Shown here: in pieces, positions 36,335-48,281 of the stretch
Numbering within the stretch: position 1 is the stretch's first letter
Layout of the letters: the number at the start of each line of letters is the position of its first letter
Assembly (NCBI GenBank): GCA_947044405.1
Contig: CAMRHE010000461.1
Location: 434,001-498,000 of the forward strand
Direction of reading: 5' to 3'
Length of the DNA: 64,000 bases
Source of the DNA: Leptodactylus fallax
Taxonomy: Eukaryota; Chordata; Amphibia; Anura; Leptodactylidae
Translations under genes and position numbers: made by a program
The notes under the pieces: generated by a model
The model's database searches: none
What the model was told of the DNA's origin: nothing
The model's input: the letters and a program-made list of their open reading frames with translations, nothing else

Positions 36335-36336
36335 AA
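36297..36336 (+). repeat. (AAAT)n microsatellite
   Basis: About ten uninterrupted AAAT units. Confidence 0.95.
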
Positions 36337-37153
36337 CCTCACCACACCTTTTCCCTGCCATTCTGACACTTACTGAGTGGACATTTCATGTCTTTGAGTA
36401 AGTAAGTAGTTGAGCAGCGGGGAGGTGAGTAATATAACCTTTAACAATTAAAGAGTATAGATCTTTCATTCAGCATTTAACTAGCCATAAATGGCTTATA
36501 AGACCTTTTGACATATTTCAGATAAGTGAATTGAATAATATTAATTATATTGCTGATGTCAATTTGGTTTCTGTATATAAATGTAAATAGTAATGTGCAG
36601 AATTTTTATGTAGAGAAGGAAAAATCCTGCAAAGTATGAATGGTTTTGAAAATAAAAGTGCTAATAGTTTAATTTTGTCAATTAACAAAACACAAATTGA
36701 ATTATCAAAAGAGAAATCTAAATCAAATCAGTACTTGATGATGTACAGACTTTAGCTGAAGATAACTTGTGCCAGAATGGAAGGGGGTCTGCTGTGATAA
36801 GAGAGAGAATTCTAGCAGGGGTAGCAGGACATTTAACCTGGGTATGGGGTCAGGCGGACTTTACAGCAGTAGATAGCTTAGAGAGGGGACAGGCTGTAGT
36901 GGTGAGTAGAGAGATGGATTGTGGTGGGGAGAACAGAACAGTTGATAAGGAGATCAATATGTTACAACCAAAGATAATTCTGGCCATAAAACATCAATAA
37001 TTCTGGAAATTAATGTGTAAACTTTAATGGCAAGTGTATGTTCACAAATGCCAGAAGTCTATCACGCAAGCCCTGATCTGGGAGAAACACATTGATATAG
37101 ATGGTGTGACTGAGACATGATTGGGCTGTTAATATTCAGTTTTGCATTCTTTT

Positions 37154-38674
37154 CAGAGGTTTAGCTAGGGGTTCTGCAAAGGTGGTAAAAACACGTCCAA
37201 GTGGGCCCCCACCTCTAGTTTACCAATATTATCAATATACGGTGACTGATTAGTGGCAAGGACAGGCTCTACACAAGACAATTTAGGTGATTACAGCACA
37301 GGAAATATTTGACTTATAGGTGACATCTCTGTAATCATTCATATTTTCCTTCTCTGTGTGGACTGGGCCATCATAGTTGCTTCTTGTCTCTGTAAAGTTT
37401 GCAAAACAGACATCTTTGGCTCCTCACTTTTCCAGGCACCTAACTTAAATTGCCCTCACCTATACAAAAGTCCCCATCCTGCTGCTACCCCAGTTATCAA
37501 ATACATACTATAACCACCCCTCCCAGGAATGAATAATACCGTAAGTTCCCTTTATTAATAAAACCCCTGAGTTCCGACACCCAAGACCCCCACTTATCAG
37601 ATGTATGAAGGGGACCACAGCACTTGTGCAAGCACCATGACCCTTTCTCTCTTTATATTTTATTGTTCATTTCATATAGCTTTGTCCTATACTCGTCTAT
37701 AGGATGAGGCTGTAATTAAATCACTCAGTCACTATAAAACAAACAGTGTGCAATATAAGTGAAGTGAAGGGATCACCATGTCTGCATCTGCACCATGACC
37801 CTTTCAAACAGCTGATCAGTGGGGGTCCCAAGAGTCATAACCCTGCTAATCTCTTATTGATAATCTATCCTGAGGACTGATCATCAATAAAAATGAGCAA
37901 ACCCCTGTAATAAAGCGTAAGTGCCTCCTTAATTTAATACTTACCAATTCCCCCTTTATATTATACTCCCTGAGATAAATACTGCTCCCCTAATGCCCCC
38001 TTATATAAATGATCCCAGTTATATTCATAAAGCCCTTAGTGGCCCCTTATATTCATAATGCCCCAAAGACTCCTTATATAAATAATGTCCCTTATATTCT
38101 TTATGCCCCTTATATGATTATCTCCCCCTACAGTCGTAATGCCCTCTAATGAACCCATATATTGTTTATGCCCTCTTTTATAAATTATCTCCCACTATAG
38201 TCCTAATGCTCCCAATGACCACTTATATTCTCTATGTTCCCTTATATAAATGATCTATCCCCTATAGTCATAATGCACCCTAAAGTGCCCTTATGCCACA
38301 TATAATAAGGCCCACAACTGCCCTAAAAAAAATAAAAGTTATACTCTCCTGCCTGCGATCCCTTGCTGCACAGAACTGCCACTGCCTCTGCTCTTCTTGT
38401 TTAGAAGGTGCAACAGACAGAATGTCATTGTGCCTTGTCTGTAGTCTTGGCACCTTGTAAGACAGTAGGCCTGAAGTGGCTTGCGGCTTACAGAGTGGTA
38501 GAGCAGGAAGCCAACAAATTCCTGTTCTTCCATGCATTTCAACTGTATCAATGACCTTCAGACACTGATATAGTTAAAAATACTGAATGTGTTTATGGCA
38601 GCCTCATGGTGGGCCCTACAGAGTCAATAGGCCCAGGGTCGCTGCCCCCCTCCCCCCAACTAGGTACATCACTG
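37154..38674. mobile_element. Non-autonomous hAT element inserted in CR1-C
   Basis: The left end is CAGAGGTTTAGCTAGGG; the right end, complement, is CAGTGATGTACCTAGTTGGG. Both are hAT-like. The flanking octamers ATTCTTTT and ACTCTTTC agree at six of eight positions, an aged target duplication. The interior (about 37,920-38,290) has tandem CCTTATATTCATAATGCCC-like units. No transposase. Confidence 0.72.
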
Positions 38675-38689
38675 ACTCTTTCACAAATA

Positions 38690-39410
38690 CAGGGCTAAAA
38701 GGAAAGGAGATGGAATGTGTTTGTATGTTAGAAGTGACATGAAAGTGAGTGTGAAAGAGGCAAATGTTGGTATAGATTGTGAAGATGTTGAATCCTTGTG
38801 GGTGGAAATGTATGAGGATATAAACACTGATAAAATTCTTCTTGGCATAATCTATAGACCCCCTTACATGGCAGCAGAGTTAGAAGCTCAGTATAATTGA
38901 GTGGATGGCACAGGCAGCTATGGTAGTCTTGATGGAGATTTTAACTACCTAGATATTGAATGGGGTTATGGTTCTGCATTGTCTACAAAAGGAAGAATGT
39001 TCCCCAACTTATTGCAATATTTTATGATCCGGTTGGTAGAAGATTCAACTAGAGGGGATGCTTTGCTGGATATGGTCATTTCTAATAATACGGCACTTGT
39101 TAGAAATATAAGTGTTTGTGAAAAGCTTGGTAATAGTGACCATAATCTAATCAGATTCCACCTAAATTGTAAAAAAAAAAAAAGAACTAATGGTTGGGAG
39201 GGCAAAATCCTCAAATTTAAAAAGACCAATTTTCCCAGGTTAAGGGCCACACTTTTGGATATAGACTGGGAACAGCTATTGTCATATAATGATGTAGAGA
39301 TTATGAGGGAGACATTTAAATCCATGTTGAGTAAGTATATAGCAAAATGTAAACCTATAAGGAACATGTGTAAACATCTTAAATTAATCCCCATGGTTTA
39401 CAGGTTTGGT
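38690..39410 (+). pseudogene. CR1-C APE endonuclease relic
   Basis: Two frames with one stop at about 38,899 encode GDGMCLYVRSDMKVSV, VESLWVEMYEDINTDKILLG, LDGDFNYLDIEW (catalytic GDFN), EDSTRGDALLDMVISNN and LGNSDHNLIRFHL (catalytic SDHN). The layout equals that of CR1-B endonuclease, but with many substitutions and an A-run near 39,170. Endonuclease core residues are still visible; the RT is lost. Confidence 0.8.
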
Positions 39411-39569
39411 TAAAAGGGCAATAAACCATAAAAAACATTTAAAAATATAAATCTGAAGGGTCAACTGTAGCCTTTGATAATTGCAAAGCACTTAATAAAA
39501 CTTGTAAAAGGGAAATAAAATCAGGTAAAATACATAATGAAAGGCAGGTGGCTAAGGAAAACAAAACAA

Positions 39570-39612
39570 CCCCCCCCCCCCAAAAAAAAAATAAAAAAAA
39601 ATAAATAAATAT
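39570..39612. repeat. C-run then A-rich simple repeat
   Basis: (C)12 followed by A runs and (AAAT)n-like sequence, low complexity. Confidence 0.9.
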
Positions 39613-40084
39613 ATGAATGCAAAAAACAGATAGGTTCCCTAAATAATGGTAATAGAGAATTGGTCACCGGGGATCAAGAAAAAAACAGAGCTACTAAATG
39701 GGTTCATAGTTCTAGATCTGAGTATAAAAAAGAACAGGAAGTAGCTGATGTAGGTGTCACCAATGCTGGTAATACATCAACCAATATACTAAACTGGATA
39801 AACTTAGACATTGTCCAAGCTAAGCTGAACAAATTAAATGTGAGCTACACTCTGGGTCCAAATGGATTACACACATGAGTACTTAAAAAAAAAAACTCGA
39901 CTCAGTCATAGCTGTGCCTCTATTCCTATTTTTAATTGATTCTCACAACCACTTCATAAAAAGGGGATTATGCTTCATAAAATATTTCATTGGTAAATGA
40001 GTTTTTACAAAATAAAATAATAAGTAATAAATTAAAAAGAACATTTATCTCATGTAATAGTTTTGTTGGCTAGAAGGAATTTAA

Positions 40085-41911
40085 TTAAATTGAATATTTT
40101 GGTTTCAGTTCAGGATATTTTCTAGAGCTTTGTCGGAGACAGTTTAGTTTATATATCCAGAACATTTCACACTTTCTGAAAATGTCAAAATAATTACTTA
40201 AACCAGTAGAGACGTGTTCGATAGGAGTAACTATAAACCTCTCAAAACTGCAGGAATGTATGATAAAAGTTGTATGAGGAATGCAATGCATAATCACTGT
40301 CATTTATGCAGTTTCTCTTGACCCATCTGAATTGTCCAAAAGGAACATTGTCCTTCCATTTCTTATAATGGAGGCTTCAATAGTCTAATAGGCTATTGCA
40401 GTCTACTGTCCTAAAAAAATGTTTTAGTATGGACTTGATCTTGGTCTAGGAATTCAATTTCTCTATCTCTTGATTTACCAAAGTAATCCCCCACTTAACT
40501 TTGCAAATGATTTGTGCGATCCATCCCATATGAACAGAAGGTCATCTATTTACCTTTTATAGTATAATACATTCTGAAACCAGGAGTGTTGATTGTAAAT
40601 GAACGAACATGCCCATGAATATGTTAGCATACCTTGGAGATAATCTTGTGCCCATAGCAGTTCCACATATCTGTAAAAAGATTTTTGGGCCAAAGTGGAA
40701 CACATTATGTTTAAGTATAAATTGAATACCTTTCAGGAGAAATTCCTTTTGGGATGATAGCATAAAGGGATCTGATTCTAGTGTCTTAGATACTGCTTCT
40801 AGTCCCCTCTCATGTGGAATATTGTTGTAGAGGGATGAAACGTCTAGAGTAGCCCAGAAGTATGTGGGTTTCCAAGTGATTGTAAGTAGATCTCCTCTCA
40901 GGCTAGACAAATTTTTCAAATAGGATGGTGATTTAACCACAAATTTCTGGAGGTGAACGTCAATAAAGTGTTACAGATTTTGGGTAAGAAAATTAACTCT
41001 GGAGATTATCGGTCTTCCTGAGGGGTTGGTTAACTCTTATGTATTTTTGGTAGATGGTAGAACAGAGTCAGTTGCATTTTGTATGGAAAGAAAACCTCTC
41101 TCTTTTTTGGGTAAAATTCTATTATCAAAAGCATCTTGGATCAACTGTGAATATTCTGTAAAAAATTTTCATGGGTTGTTAGACAAAAGTTGGTAGTAGG
41201 GTGTCTGACAATATCAATTTTCACTTATGCTGAGATTGTTCATCTTGCTATGTGTCCCTTATGTGCGTTACAGAGCTACTAAGGAATAAAAAGTTTCAAT
41301 GTTACTTCCTTTATGATGTAAAGGGTAAAATGTTGACTTTGGTCTCAAGTTGGTAGGAATGGCAACTGGTTTGTACCTTCTACAGATGTATTAGAGGATA
41401 GAAGAATATCTTTTATCATATGTGTTGGCTCTGGATTGTCCGAGGAATCACCAGTTTTTCTTACTATAGCAAAATGCTGAGTAAGGGACATTTTTTTAAT
41501 AAATACATTGAGATCAATAAACAGGTCTAAATCATTAATCTCTTGTTCAGGGCAAAAAGACAAACCTCTGGATAACAGGTTGGCTTCTGCTGGGGTTAAG
41601 ATGTACTTTGATAAGTTGAAGATACAAGAGGATTGTTTTTGTTTCTCTTGGGGTTTGGCTTATCATCTCCTTGTTTCTAGAGCCACAGATTTTCCTTCAT
41701 CTGGAGGCGTTGGTGAATGTATGTTGCCCACAGGGCTGTAGTAGGCTGAGATTTTTTTATATAGGGGGATTTCTCTTATGTTGTACGTTGCTACTGGAAT
41801 AAGGATTGGAGGGAATCCGTAAAAAGACTCAGAAATGTTCACTATGGACATTTTCTGATGCAAAGTGGTTTCTGGTAGGGTTAATGCGTGTTCTTTTTGG
41901 GTCATAGACAA
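40085..41911 (-). pseudogene. PLE-2 protein relic: upstream block, RT and GIY-YIG end
   Basis: Minus-strand pieces: 41,911-41,663 (SMTQKEHAL ... TYNIREIPLYKKISAYY, the upstream block shared with PLE-1); 41,563-41,345 (SFCPEQEINDLDLFIDLNVF, RT N-terminus); 40,940-40,557 (FWATLDVSSLYNNIPHERGL motif A, and CGTAMGTRLSPRYANIFMGM motif B); 40,303-40,085 (ERFIVTPIEHVSTGLSNYF, C-terminal end of the nuclease region). The YIDD region is frame-shifted near 40,540, and most of the GIY-YIG core is deleted between about 40,550 and 40,300. Confidence 0.82.
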
Positions 41912-42330
41912 GTGAATAAGATAAATCGTAATGAGCCAATCTTTAAGAACATCAGTCCTAGAGGTGTCGCTCTAGATAATTGTCCCATTCATTGGAGAAC
42001 AGAGTTTGATTCTGAGGTCCCTAGATATGAGATTTTCTCTCAAATATACCAAAAGGAACTTATGGTCCAAGAAATGTCTAGTATTGTCACATAACAGATT
42101 TTCAACCTTTCAAAATGGTCTGCTTAATTCCTATGAGAGTGAGGGAAACCCTGGATCCATGAAGGTCTGGGTACCTGGAGCCAAATGATTGTCCTTCGAA
42201 TTTTGTTGCTTGGTGTATTTGTCAACTAGGTCCTTGCTGCTGCAAGGTGCTGGGACCAATCGCATTACCAAATATAATAGGATCAAGGGTCCATAGAACA
42301 CACCAGATGAAAAAATCTAAAGCCGGGGTG
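40085..42330 (-). mobile_element. Penelope-like element PLE-2, decayed
   Basis: Read on the minus strand, blocks of the same protein order as PLE-1 appear: upstream coding, RT start, RT core, GIY-YIG C-terminus. It is older than PLE-1, with deletions and many stops. Boundaries are approximate. Confidence 0.8.
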
Positions 42331-42489
42331 TTGAATACGTGAATGGAGAAATAAATAAAATTCTAGATTTTTGTAATATTATAGTCAGGTGCATGATCTA
42401 ATTATACCAAATAGGTGATAATAATCATCACTATCACATGTAGATTGAAACACAATCATTAAATGAAACAGAAAAAGCTGTGTAGAAGG

Positions 42490-42615
42490 CTTGAAACTGG
42501 GTAAGGAACAGCCAGACTCTGCCTCAATTGGTATTTTGTCGAAGACAGTTTCATGTCACAGGTTGGACTTGATGGGCCTGTGACTGCATCCCACCTTATC
42601 TACAATGTTACTATG
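42490..42615 (+). mobile_element. LINE 3' tail fragment (CR1 type)
   Basis: Contains ACAGGTTGGACTTGATGGG, CCTGTGACTGCATCCC and CTACAATGTTACTATGTA, the same tail layout as the 3' ends of CR1-A and CR1-B. Only about 125 bp remain. Tc1-B2 inserted at its end. Confidence 0.7.
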
Positions 42616-42617
42616 TA

Positions 42618-44029
42618 CAGTGGGGAAAAAAAGTATTTAGTCAGCCACCAATTGTGCAAGTTCTCCCACTTAAAAAAATGAGAGAGGCCTGTTATTGACA
42701 TCATAGGTAGACCTCAACTATGAGAGACAAAATGAGAAAACATATCTAGAAAATCACATTGTCTGATTTTTTAAGAATTTTTTTGCAAATTATGGTGGAA
42801 AATAAGTATTTGGTCACCTACAAACAAGCAAGATTTCTGGCTCTCACAGACCTGTAACTTCTTCTTAAAAAAATTACCTGTAGTAATGGCACCTGTTTGA
42901 AATTGTTATCAGTATAAAAGACACTTGTCCACAACCTCAAACAGTCACACTCCAAACTCCACTAAGGTGAAGACCAAATAGCTGTGGAAGGACACCAGAA
43001 ACAAAATTGTAGACCTGCATCAGGCTGGGAAGACTGAATCTGCAATAGGCAAGCAGCTTGGTGCGAGGAGATCAACTGTGGAAGCAATAATTAGAAAATG
43101 GAAGACATACAAGACCACTCATAATCTCCCTCGATCAGGGGCTCTGCGCAAGATCTCACCCTGTAGGGTCAATATGATCACAAGAACGGTGAGCAAAAAT
43201 CCCAGAACCACACGGGGGGACCTAGTGAATGACCTGCAGAAAGCTGGGACTAACGTAACAAAGGCTACCATCATAACACACTACGCCGCCAGGGACTCAG
43301 ATCCTGCAGTTCCAGACGTGTCGCCCTGCTTAAGCCAGTACATATCCGGGCCCGCCTGAAGTTTGCTAGAGAGCATTTGGATGTTTCAGAAGAGTATTGG
43401 GAGAATGTCATATGGTCAGATGAAACCAAAGTAGAACTGTTTGGATGAGTTGCATCCAAAGAACACCATAGCTAATGTCAAGCATGGGGGTGGCAACATC
43501 ATGCTTTGGGGCTGTTTCTCTGCAAAGGGACCAGGACGACTGATCCGTGTGCATTGAAGATGAAACGTGGCTGGGTCTTTCAGCATTTCAAGGTCCTGGA
43601 GTGGCCTAGCCAGTGTCCACATCTCAACCCCATAGAAAACCTTTAGAGGGAGTTTAAAGTTCGTGTTGCCCAGCGACAGCCCCAAAACATAACTGCTCTA
43701 GAGGAGATCTGTATGGAGGAATGGGCCACACACCAGTGTGTGCCAACCTTGTGAAGACTTACCGAAAACGTTTGACCTCTGTCATTGTCAACAAAGGATA
43801 TATAATAAAGTATTGAGATGAACTTTTGCTATTGACCAAATACTTATTTTCCACCATAATTTGAAAATAAATTCTTTAAGAATCAGAAAATGTGATTTTC
43901 TGAATTTGTTTTCTCATTTTGTCTCTCATAGTTGAGGTCTACCTATGATGTCAATTACAGGCCTCTCATCTTTTTAAGTGGGAGAACTTGCACAATTGGT
44001 GGCTGACTAAATACTTTTTTTCCCCACTG
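42618..44029 (+). mobile_element. Tc1 transposon Tc1-B2
   Basis: TA at 42,616-42,617 and 44,030-44,031. The ends are inverted, beginning CAGTGGGGAAAAAAAGTATT. Same family as Tc1-B1. It keeps coding sequence that Tc1-B1 lost (43,690-43,790) but has other deletions. Confidence 0.9.
42967..43816 (+). pseudogene. Tc1-B2 transposase relic
   Basis: The start codon is mutated (AAG at the position of ATG in Tc1-B1) and a TAG follows after four codons. The DNA-binding domain and the RSGALRK linker survive, then a frameshift near 43,275. The first Asp block [13 protein letters not shown] is present near 43,410, but about 45 bp after it is deleted. The second Asp block is lost in a further deletion near 43,585. 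[10 protein letters not shown] (Asp changed to His) and the C-terminus to the TGA at 43,814 remain. Confidence 0.85.
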
Positions 44030-44031
44030 TA

Positions 44032-44263
44032 TACCGAGAATGCCAGCATTTTCGCAGGTATAAATGACATGCTGCGATTTTCCAAAACACAACGTTTTTG
44101 AAAACGCAGCTTTTTCTATGCAGATTTTTTTTCTGCAGTATGTGGATGGGATTAGCCAGAATCCCATTTACTTTGCAGGTACTGAAAAATGCAGGGTTTG
44201 TGCCTCAGCAAAAAAGCTGCGTTTTTGCAATGTTGACTAAATACTTTTTTTTCCCCACTGTAT
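44032..44263 (+). repeat. 232-bp segment ending in a second copy of the Tc1-B terminus
   Basis: GACTAAATACTTTTTTTT(C)4ACTGTA occurs at the real end of Tc1-B2 (about 44,003-44,031) and again in the same orientation at 44,234-44,263. The DNA between, with imperfect hairpins around AAAACGCAGCTTTTT, is unrelated to Tc1-B. Confidence 0.7.
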
Positions 44264-44504
44264 GTTACAGGTCATTTAACATGGCAAGACTGAGCACGGC
44301 AACAAGATACTAGGTAGTTCTACTGCAACAGCAAGATCCCTCCCAAGCAAAGATTTCAAATAGACTGGGGTTTTTGGATGTGCTCTTCAAGACTTTATTG
44401 AAGGAATACCAAGAATTGGCAACATTGATGCAGTGGTAGCCAAAGAGAACTTAGTGCAGAATATGAAACTTACATGATGCTTATTTCCCTTTGAAACTGG
44501 AAGA

Positions 44505-45340
44505 CAGTGACATACCTACCATGTAGGCAGATCACACAGTTGCTACAGGGTCTATCAGGGAGATGGAGCTCAGTGCTGATCTTCTTTTTCCCCCTTTCCG
44601 ACATTAATTCACAGCATTTCTCAGCCATCACTTACCCAATACCAGATGATACATAACTGTGCAGAATGCTAGCAGGCTCTGTTTGCAAGATATGATAGAA
44701 AAAACACAGGTGCAAAATGCTAATGAAACATCCAGTCACACACCTACAATCCATGAGGGGGTGGATGCCAGCACTTCAAATGTGCAAAAATTAAACTTAT
44801 ACGTAGGCACTGTCACATGATATTGTGAGGTGCACAGCGCCAGAGAACAGCTTATTGGTCACACCCCACACTAGTCACTCAGGTAGGCTGCCTAGCACCT
44901 TAATACATGCATCCCAACAGTAGCCACATCCTGCAAAAAAAAAGATTTAAGTAACCACAAGGCATTTTTAATATATCACAGAAGGAGGCCTCCTTTAGTG
45001 ATATGTTCAAAATATTGATTAATGATTCATGGTTACCATGGAAACCCACCAGGGGTGCTGTGATACTCTGGTGAGAAGATGGCTCCATGTTACTCTACCA
45101 TTCAAACATCTGCTATGATGCCTTTGGCTCAGTGTAGGCCACTGGGTAGCATTATTACTTGTCTGGGCGCCTCTGGGAACCATTACTACATGTATGGAGT
45201 CTCCTGGGTAGCATTATTAGGTGCCTGGTGACACTGAAAAGCATTATGTTCCTGAGGGCAACTGGAGAACATTATTAAGTTTTTGGGGTCAGTGGAGAGT
45301 CATATACTGTGTATTTTTAATTAGTGATACAGCTACCATA
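44505..45340. mobile_element. Probable non-autonomous hAT fragment
   Basis: CAGTGACATACCTACCATGTAG at 44,505 resembles the hAT end seen at 38,674. About 45,110-45,310 holds degenerate tandem GTAGCATTATTA/CTGGG units like those of other hAT-type elements here. No right end was found. The interior carries a dispersed repeat (44,630-44,960). Confidence 0.4.
44630..44960 (+). repeat. Dispersed repeat R1, copy 1
   Basis: Shares long near-identical blocks with 50,094-50,425, for example TGCAAAATGCTAATGAAACA, CCTTAATACATGCA and ATCCTGCAAAAA. A third, short copy is at 50,566-50,610. Same orientation in all. No coding; class unknown. Confidence 0.7.
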
Positions 45341-45517
45341 AGGAATTTTTTTATTTCAGGGGTGCCCCAAGTGTATAAAGGTTGGAAACCATGGTATAGA
45401 GAATGTTTATTAATGTATTTATACCAATTGTATCATTTAAATGCATTGACAATATTGGGACCAATTTGTACAAGTTGAAAATAGCAGTTTTTGGTGCACG
45501 GCAATAAAATTGCGACT

Positions 45518-46260
45518 TCTTTTTCAATTTTGTCACTACATCCTGGCCAGGAATTACTTTCTTTTCAATGGGAAAATCTTCCACCACCTCAGGCGGACAG
45601 CTATGGAGAGCTTTTATGCCCTCTTATACTAACCTGTATGTGAGCTGGTTGGAAGAGACTGTAGTATTCGGAAATGTCCCTTCTCTGGGGTTCAAGCATA
45701 TTGAGCTGTGGGTGCGGTACATTGATGACATCTTTGTACTGTGGCATTGCATGCTGTGGTAGGGAGATGTTTGTCAAATTTGTGAGTTCCCTCAATATAA
45801 ATAATCTTGGACTCAGGTTCACTTATGAAATACATACAGAATCTCTTCCATTTTTGGATGTATTAACTAAAAATATCAGACAGGGACATTGGAAAGTACT
45901 CCAAAGCAAACTAAATCCCTCCTAAGGTGGGAAAGTCATCATCCAGCCTTGCTCAAGAGGGGTACTCCAAAGGTGCAATACCAGTAAGCAAAGCATAATT
46001 GCAGCACACAGACAGGATTTAAAGCCCATGCAGACGACCTATGGGTCAGCAGGAATACCCAGATCGGTTGCTTCGTAGGATCTATGCGTAGATGCAGTCA
46101 CAAGATAGGAGGACACTCCTATACCAACCTCCTAATATGGAGTTTCATATGGTAAACACTAATGATAATGGGGTGGATGAGGCTAAGAAAATTTTACAAG
46201 ATTGACAAATTCCTAGATTGAATGAGGACCTCAGCGAAGTTCTTAATCTCTACCTCTCTA
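45518..46260 (+). pseudogene. Third Penelope-type RT relic (PLE-3, different subfamily)
   Basis: From about 45,518: FNGKIFHH, then motif B remnants (TAMES..ALLYTNLY) in mixed frames. ELWVRYIDDIFVLWH (YIDD catalytic motif) lies near 45,705-45,750, then VKFVSSLNINNLGLRFTYEI and LPFLDVLT after a frameshift at about 45,760. Downstream, 45,990-46,160 resembles the RT-to-nuclease linker (NCSTQTGFKAHADDL). The residues around the YIDD motif differ from PLE-1, so this is another Penelope lineage. Only about a third of the protein remains. Confidence 0.72.
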
Positions 46261-46299
46261 TTTTCTTTAAGAAGGGATAGTCGATCTGCTTCATGATTA

Positions 46300-47210
46300 C
46301 AATTCTGGTAGTTTTGTGTCTACATTTTTTATTGTGGCTAATAAAAGGGGTTAGCCACTTTCAGACCAATATTGAGAGACAAATGTTATTGTTTATATAA
46401 TAAAAAGTTATGCAATTTTCAAAAATACTTTCTGTATTAATTCCTCATGGTTTTCTAGATCTCTGCCTGCTGTCATTCTTTCTATTACTTCTAGTGGATA
46501 AAATTCTGACCATGGTCTGTGATTTACGGTCCATGGTCATATGGTGAGCACACAGTTGCACAGCTCATTACCAGACAGATGTCTGATTACTGTGCTATGA
46601 CTATAACGAGCGGTGCATCGGGGTGTTTACTGTAGCCTAAGGTGAGTCCAAGTGGGCATGATATGTGTCCCCCAATAAAATGTCCTGTTAGCCCTAAATT
46701 TCTCATTTTTCTCAAGAAGTCAAAGGAGAAAAAGCACATAATTTGTTAATCGATTTCTTCTGTATGGGCACACAGTGGGATGCTGCTGTAATAGTTTCCA
46801 GGTACCATGTTACATTTGCTGAGCACCTGAGATAACAGAACAGTAAAAGAAAGAAATGTTCCTGCCCTGACTCTCTAATATACGTCTTGAAAGCTAGACA
46901 TCTCAGAAACTAGACCTTTTCGATAAATCTATCAAGGGGTACAGTGAACATATAGACCACACAGTGTTCCATAGAATTGGGCTGTGAATTCGGAACTTTT
47001 TTTTCTTATAAAATGTTGCTTATTCCCAATTTTTTATTTTTTTATTTTCACAAGGGGTTAAAAGAGGAAATGCACTCAAAATTTAATAAGCAGTTTCTCC
47101 TGCTGGAAATGCTGACCATGTGGATGTAAACTACCGTATGAGCACACAGCAGGAATCAGAAGAGAAAGAATACTAGGGCAAATAAATTATAAAATGAATA
47201 ATCAGCAATA
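46300..47210. other. Spacer with two weakly similar modules, no gene
   Basis: Two segments (about 46,725-46,990 and 47,055-47,210) share an order of AAGAGGA/AAGGAGAAA, GCACTCA/GCACATA, TTAATNAGTTTCT/TTAATCGATTTCT and GAGCACACAG. They may be copies of an unidentified repeat. The run near 47,005-47,045 is T-rich. Confidence 0.3.
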
Positions 47211-47214
47211 AGAA

Positions 47215-47525
47215 TTCTATGGTACAATCTGAAGAACTCCTTCATGCACATACCAGATTTTAAGGGCAGGTGTCACACAAAAAAGTGGTGTTCTTCCTTA
47301 TCCCCTTTTTGAAACAGACTCTACACCTTTTTTGGGGTCTTCTATCTCTTTCTAGCATAAGGAACTTCACTTGGTACTATACGGACACCTTCAATACCAG
47401 AAGTACTGGGGCCCTGCCTTTTCTGGACCATAAATGTCAGGGTCTTCATAACTGATTCTTGAAACTGAAGGAATGTTCCTGTCCTGTCTGCACCTCGTGA
47501 TAACACATAAGCATTATACAGTGCA
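47215..47525 (-). pseudogene. piggyBac-type transposase C-terminus
   Basis: The minus strand from 47,525 reads GALYNAYVLSR, TFLQFQESVMKTLTF, GPSTSGIEGVRIVPSEV, KRKTPKKV with a stop, and then SLFQKGDKEEHHFFV and LPLKSGMCM. This is the order of the C-terminal end of piggyBac/PGBD transposases, including the region of the Cys-rich DNA-binding domain (PQKRC...C...KRGIRK...H..C...PGLC), although most Cys are mutated. The catalytic DDD core is absent. It abuts hAT-2 at about 47,525. Confidence 0.65.
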
Positions 47526-47529
47526 CCAA

Positions 47530-47815
47530 CAGTATGGTATAGTGGAATGTGATGGTGGACCATACCACAGGACATGTCTGGCTGAGTGGTGGCAGTGATG
47601 GTATCTGTGGCAACATGTTGTAATACAGCAGGGCATAATATGATGGACCAGGCTGCAGATAATATCCGTTTGAGAGGTGGCAGTGGTGGCAGACATTGTG
47701 TGCAACATGTAAGGCAGTGTGGCAGGCATAGTATGAAGGACCAGGTTTTAGGACATGTCTGCCTGAGTGGTGGTAGGAAAGAAAACTCAAATTGTTGTAG
47801 AAAAAGTATTTGTCT
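47530..47815 (-). repeat. hAT-2 minisatellite
   Basis: About three units of roughly 90-100 bp containing GTGGTGGCAG / GACATGTC(T/C)G / CTGAGTGGTGG. The complement matches 2165-2325. CTGAGTGGTGGTAGG recurs just beyond the inserted element at 49,889, so the insertion split the array. Confidence 0.65.
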
Positions 47816-48242
47816 ATAGCACTTTCATGAAAAATACCTGCCTGATACAGACAATATTAAAATATAGTTTATTAATCTCAATTAAAATGTATTCAAATCA
47901 TCCACCCAGCAAAGAGTGTAGTGGGGGTGTATCAGGCTACCTCAAAATAATATATATTGCAGGGTGTCCTCTCATGTATGGGAGTTTGTCACACAGACTA
48001 CTCTCCCCCCTGCAGTATATAATCGAGGGCAAATATTGACTAGCTATGTGCAGATGTGGGATCCTAGAGGTAAAACTCATGCAGACCCTACAGTCTACAA
48101 CACACTGTGCCCGCATAAAATTTAGCTGGTATCATCAGTATTATACATGATACAGTCATATAGCATCATACATTACTGCATGTGTAGCATATAACATAAT
48201 ACATATATACACGCGTACCTTATATATAGAAACACCTGATGC

Positions 48243-48281
48243 GTTTCCCCAGCTAGAAAGATGTCAAAACTGGTTCATCAG
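48243..48281 (-). ncRNA. Hammerhead-ribozyme-like core
   Basis: On the minus strand: CTGATGA, A, CCAG, a 17-nt loop, CTGG, G, GAAAC, GCATCAGG. The two invariant hammerhead boxes (CUGAUGA and GAAA) are in the right order around a 4-bp stem II. The 10.1-11.1 pair is A/G rather than G/C, and I could not define stems I and III with a clear cleavage triplet. It is a candidate relic. Confidence 0.35.

Larger units (their letters stand above)
36760..39900 (+). mobile_element. Old CR1-like LINE CR1-C, 5' region, split by a non-autonomous hAT
   Basis: Open sequence at 36,767-37,000 precedes a decayed TNARSLSRKPDL-like endonuclease start at about 37,040-37,120. Endonuclease continues at about 38,690-39,410. 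The LINE fades after GPNGLHT at about 39,880, the beginning of RT. It is clearly more diverged than CR1-A and CR1-B. The 37,154-38,674 insert interrupts it. Confidence 0.7.

Noticed and set aside
45340..45370. CAGGGGTGCCCCAAG as a hAT terminus
   Set aside because: Resembles a hAT end, but no partner end or 8-bp duplication was found.
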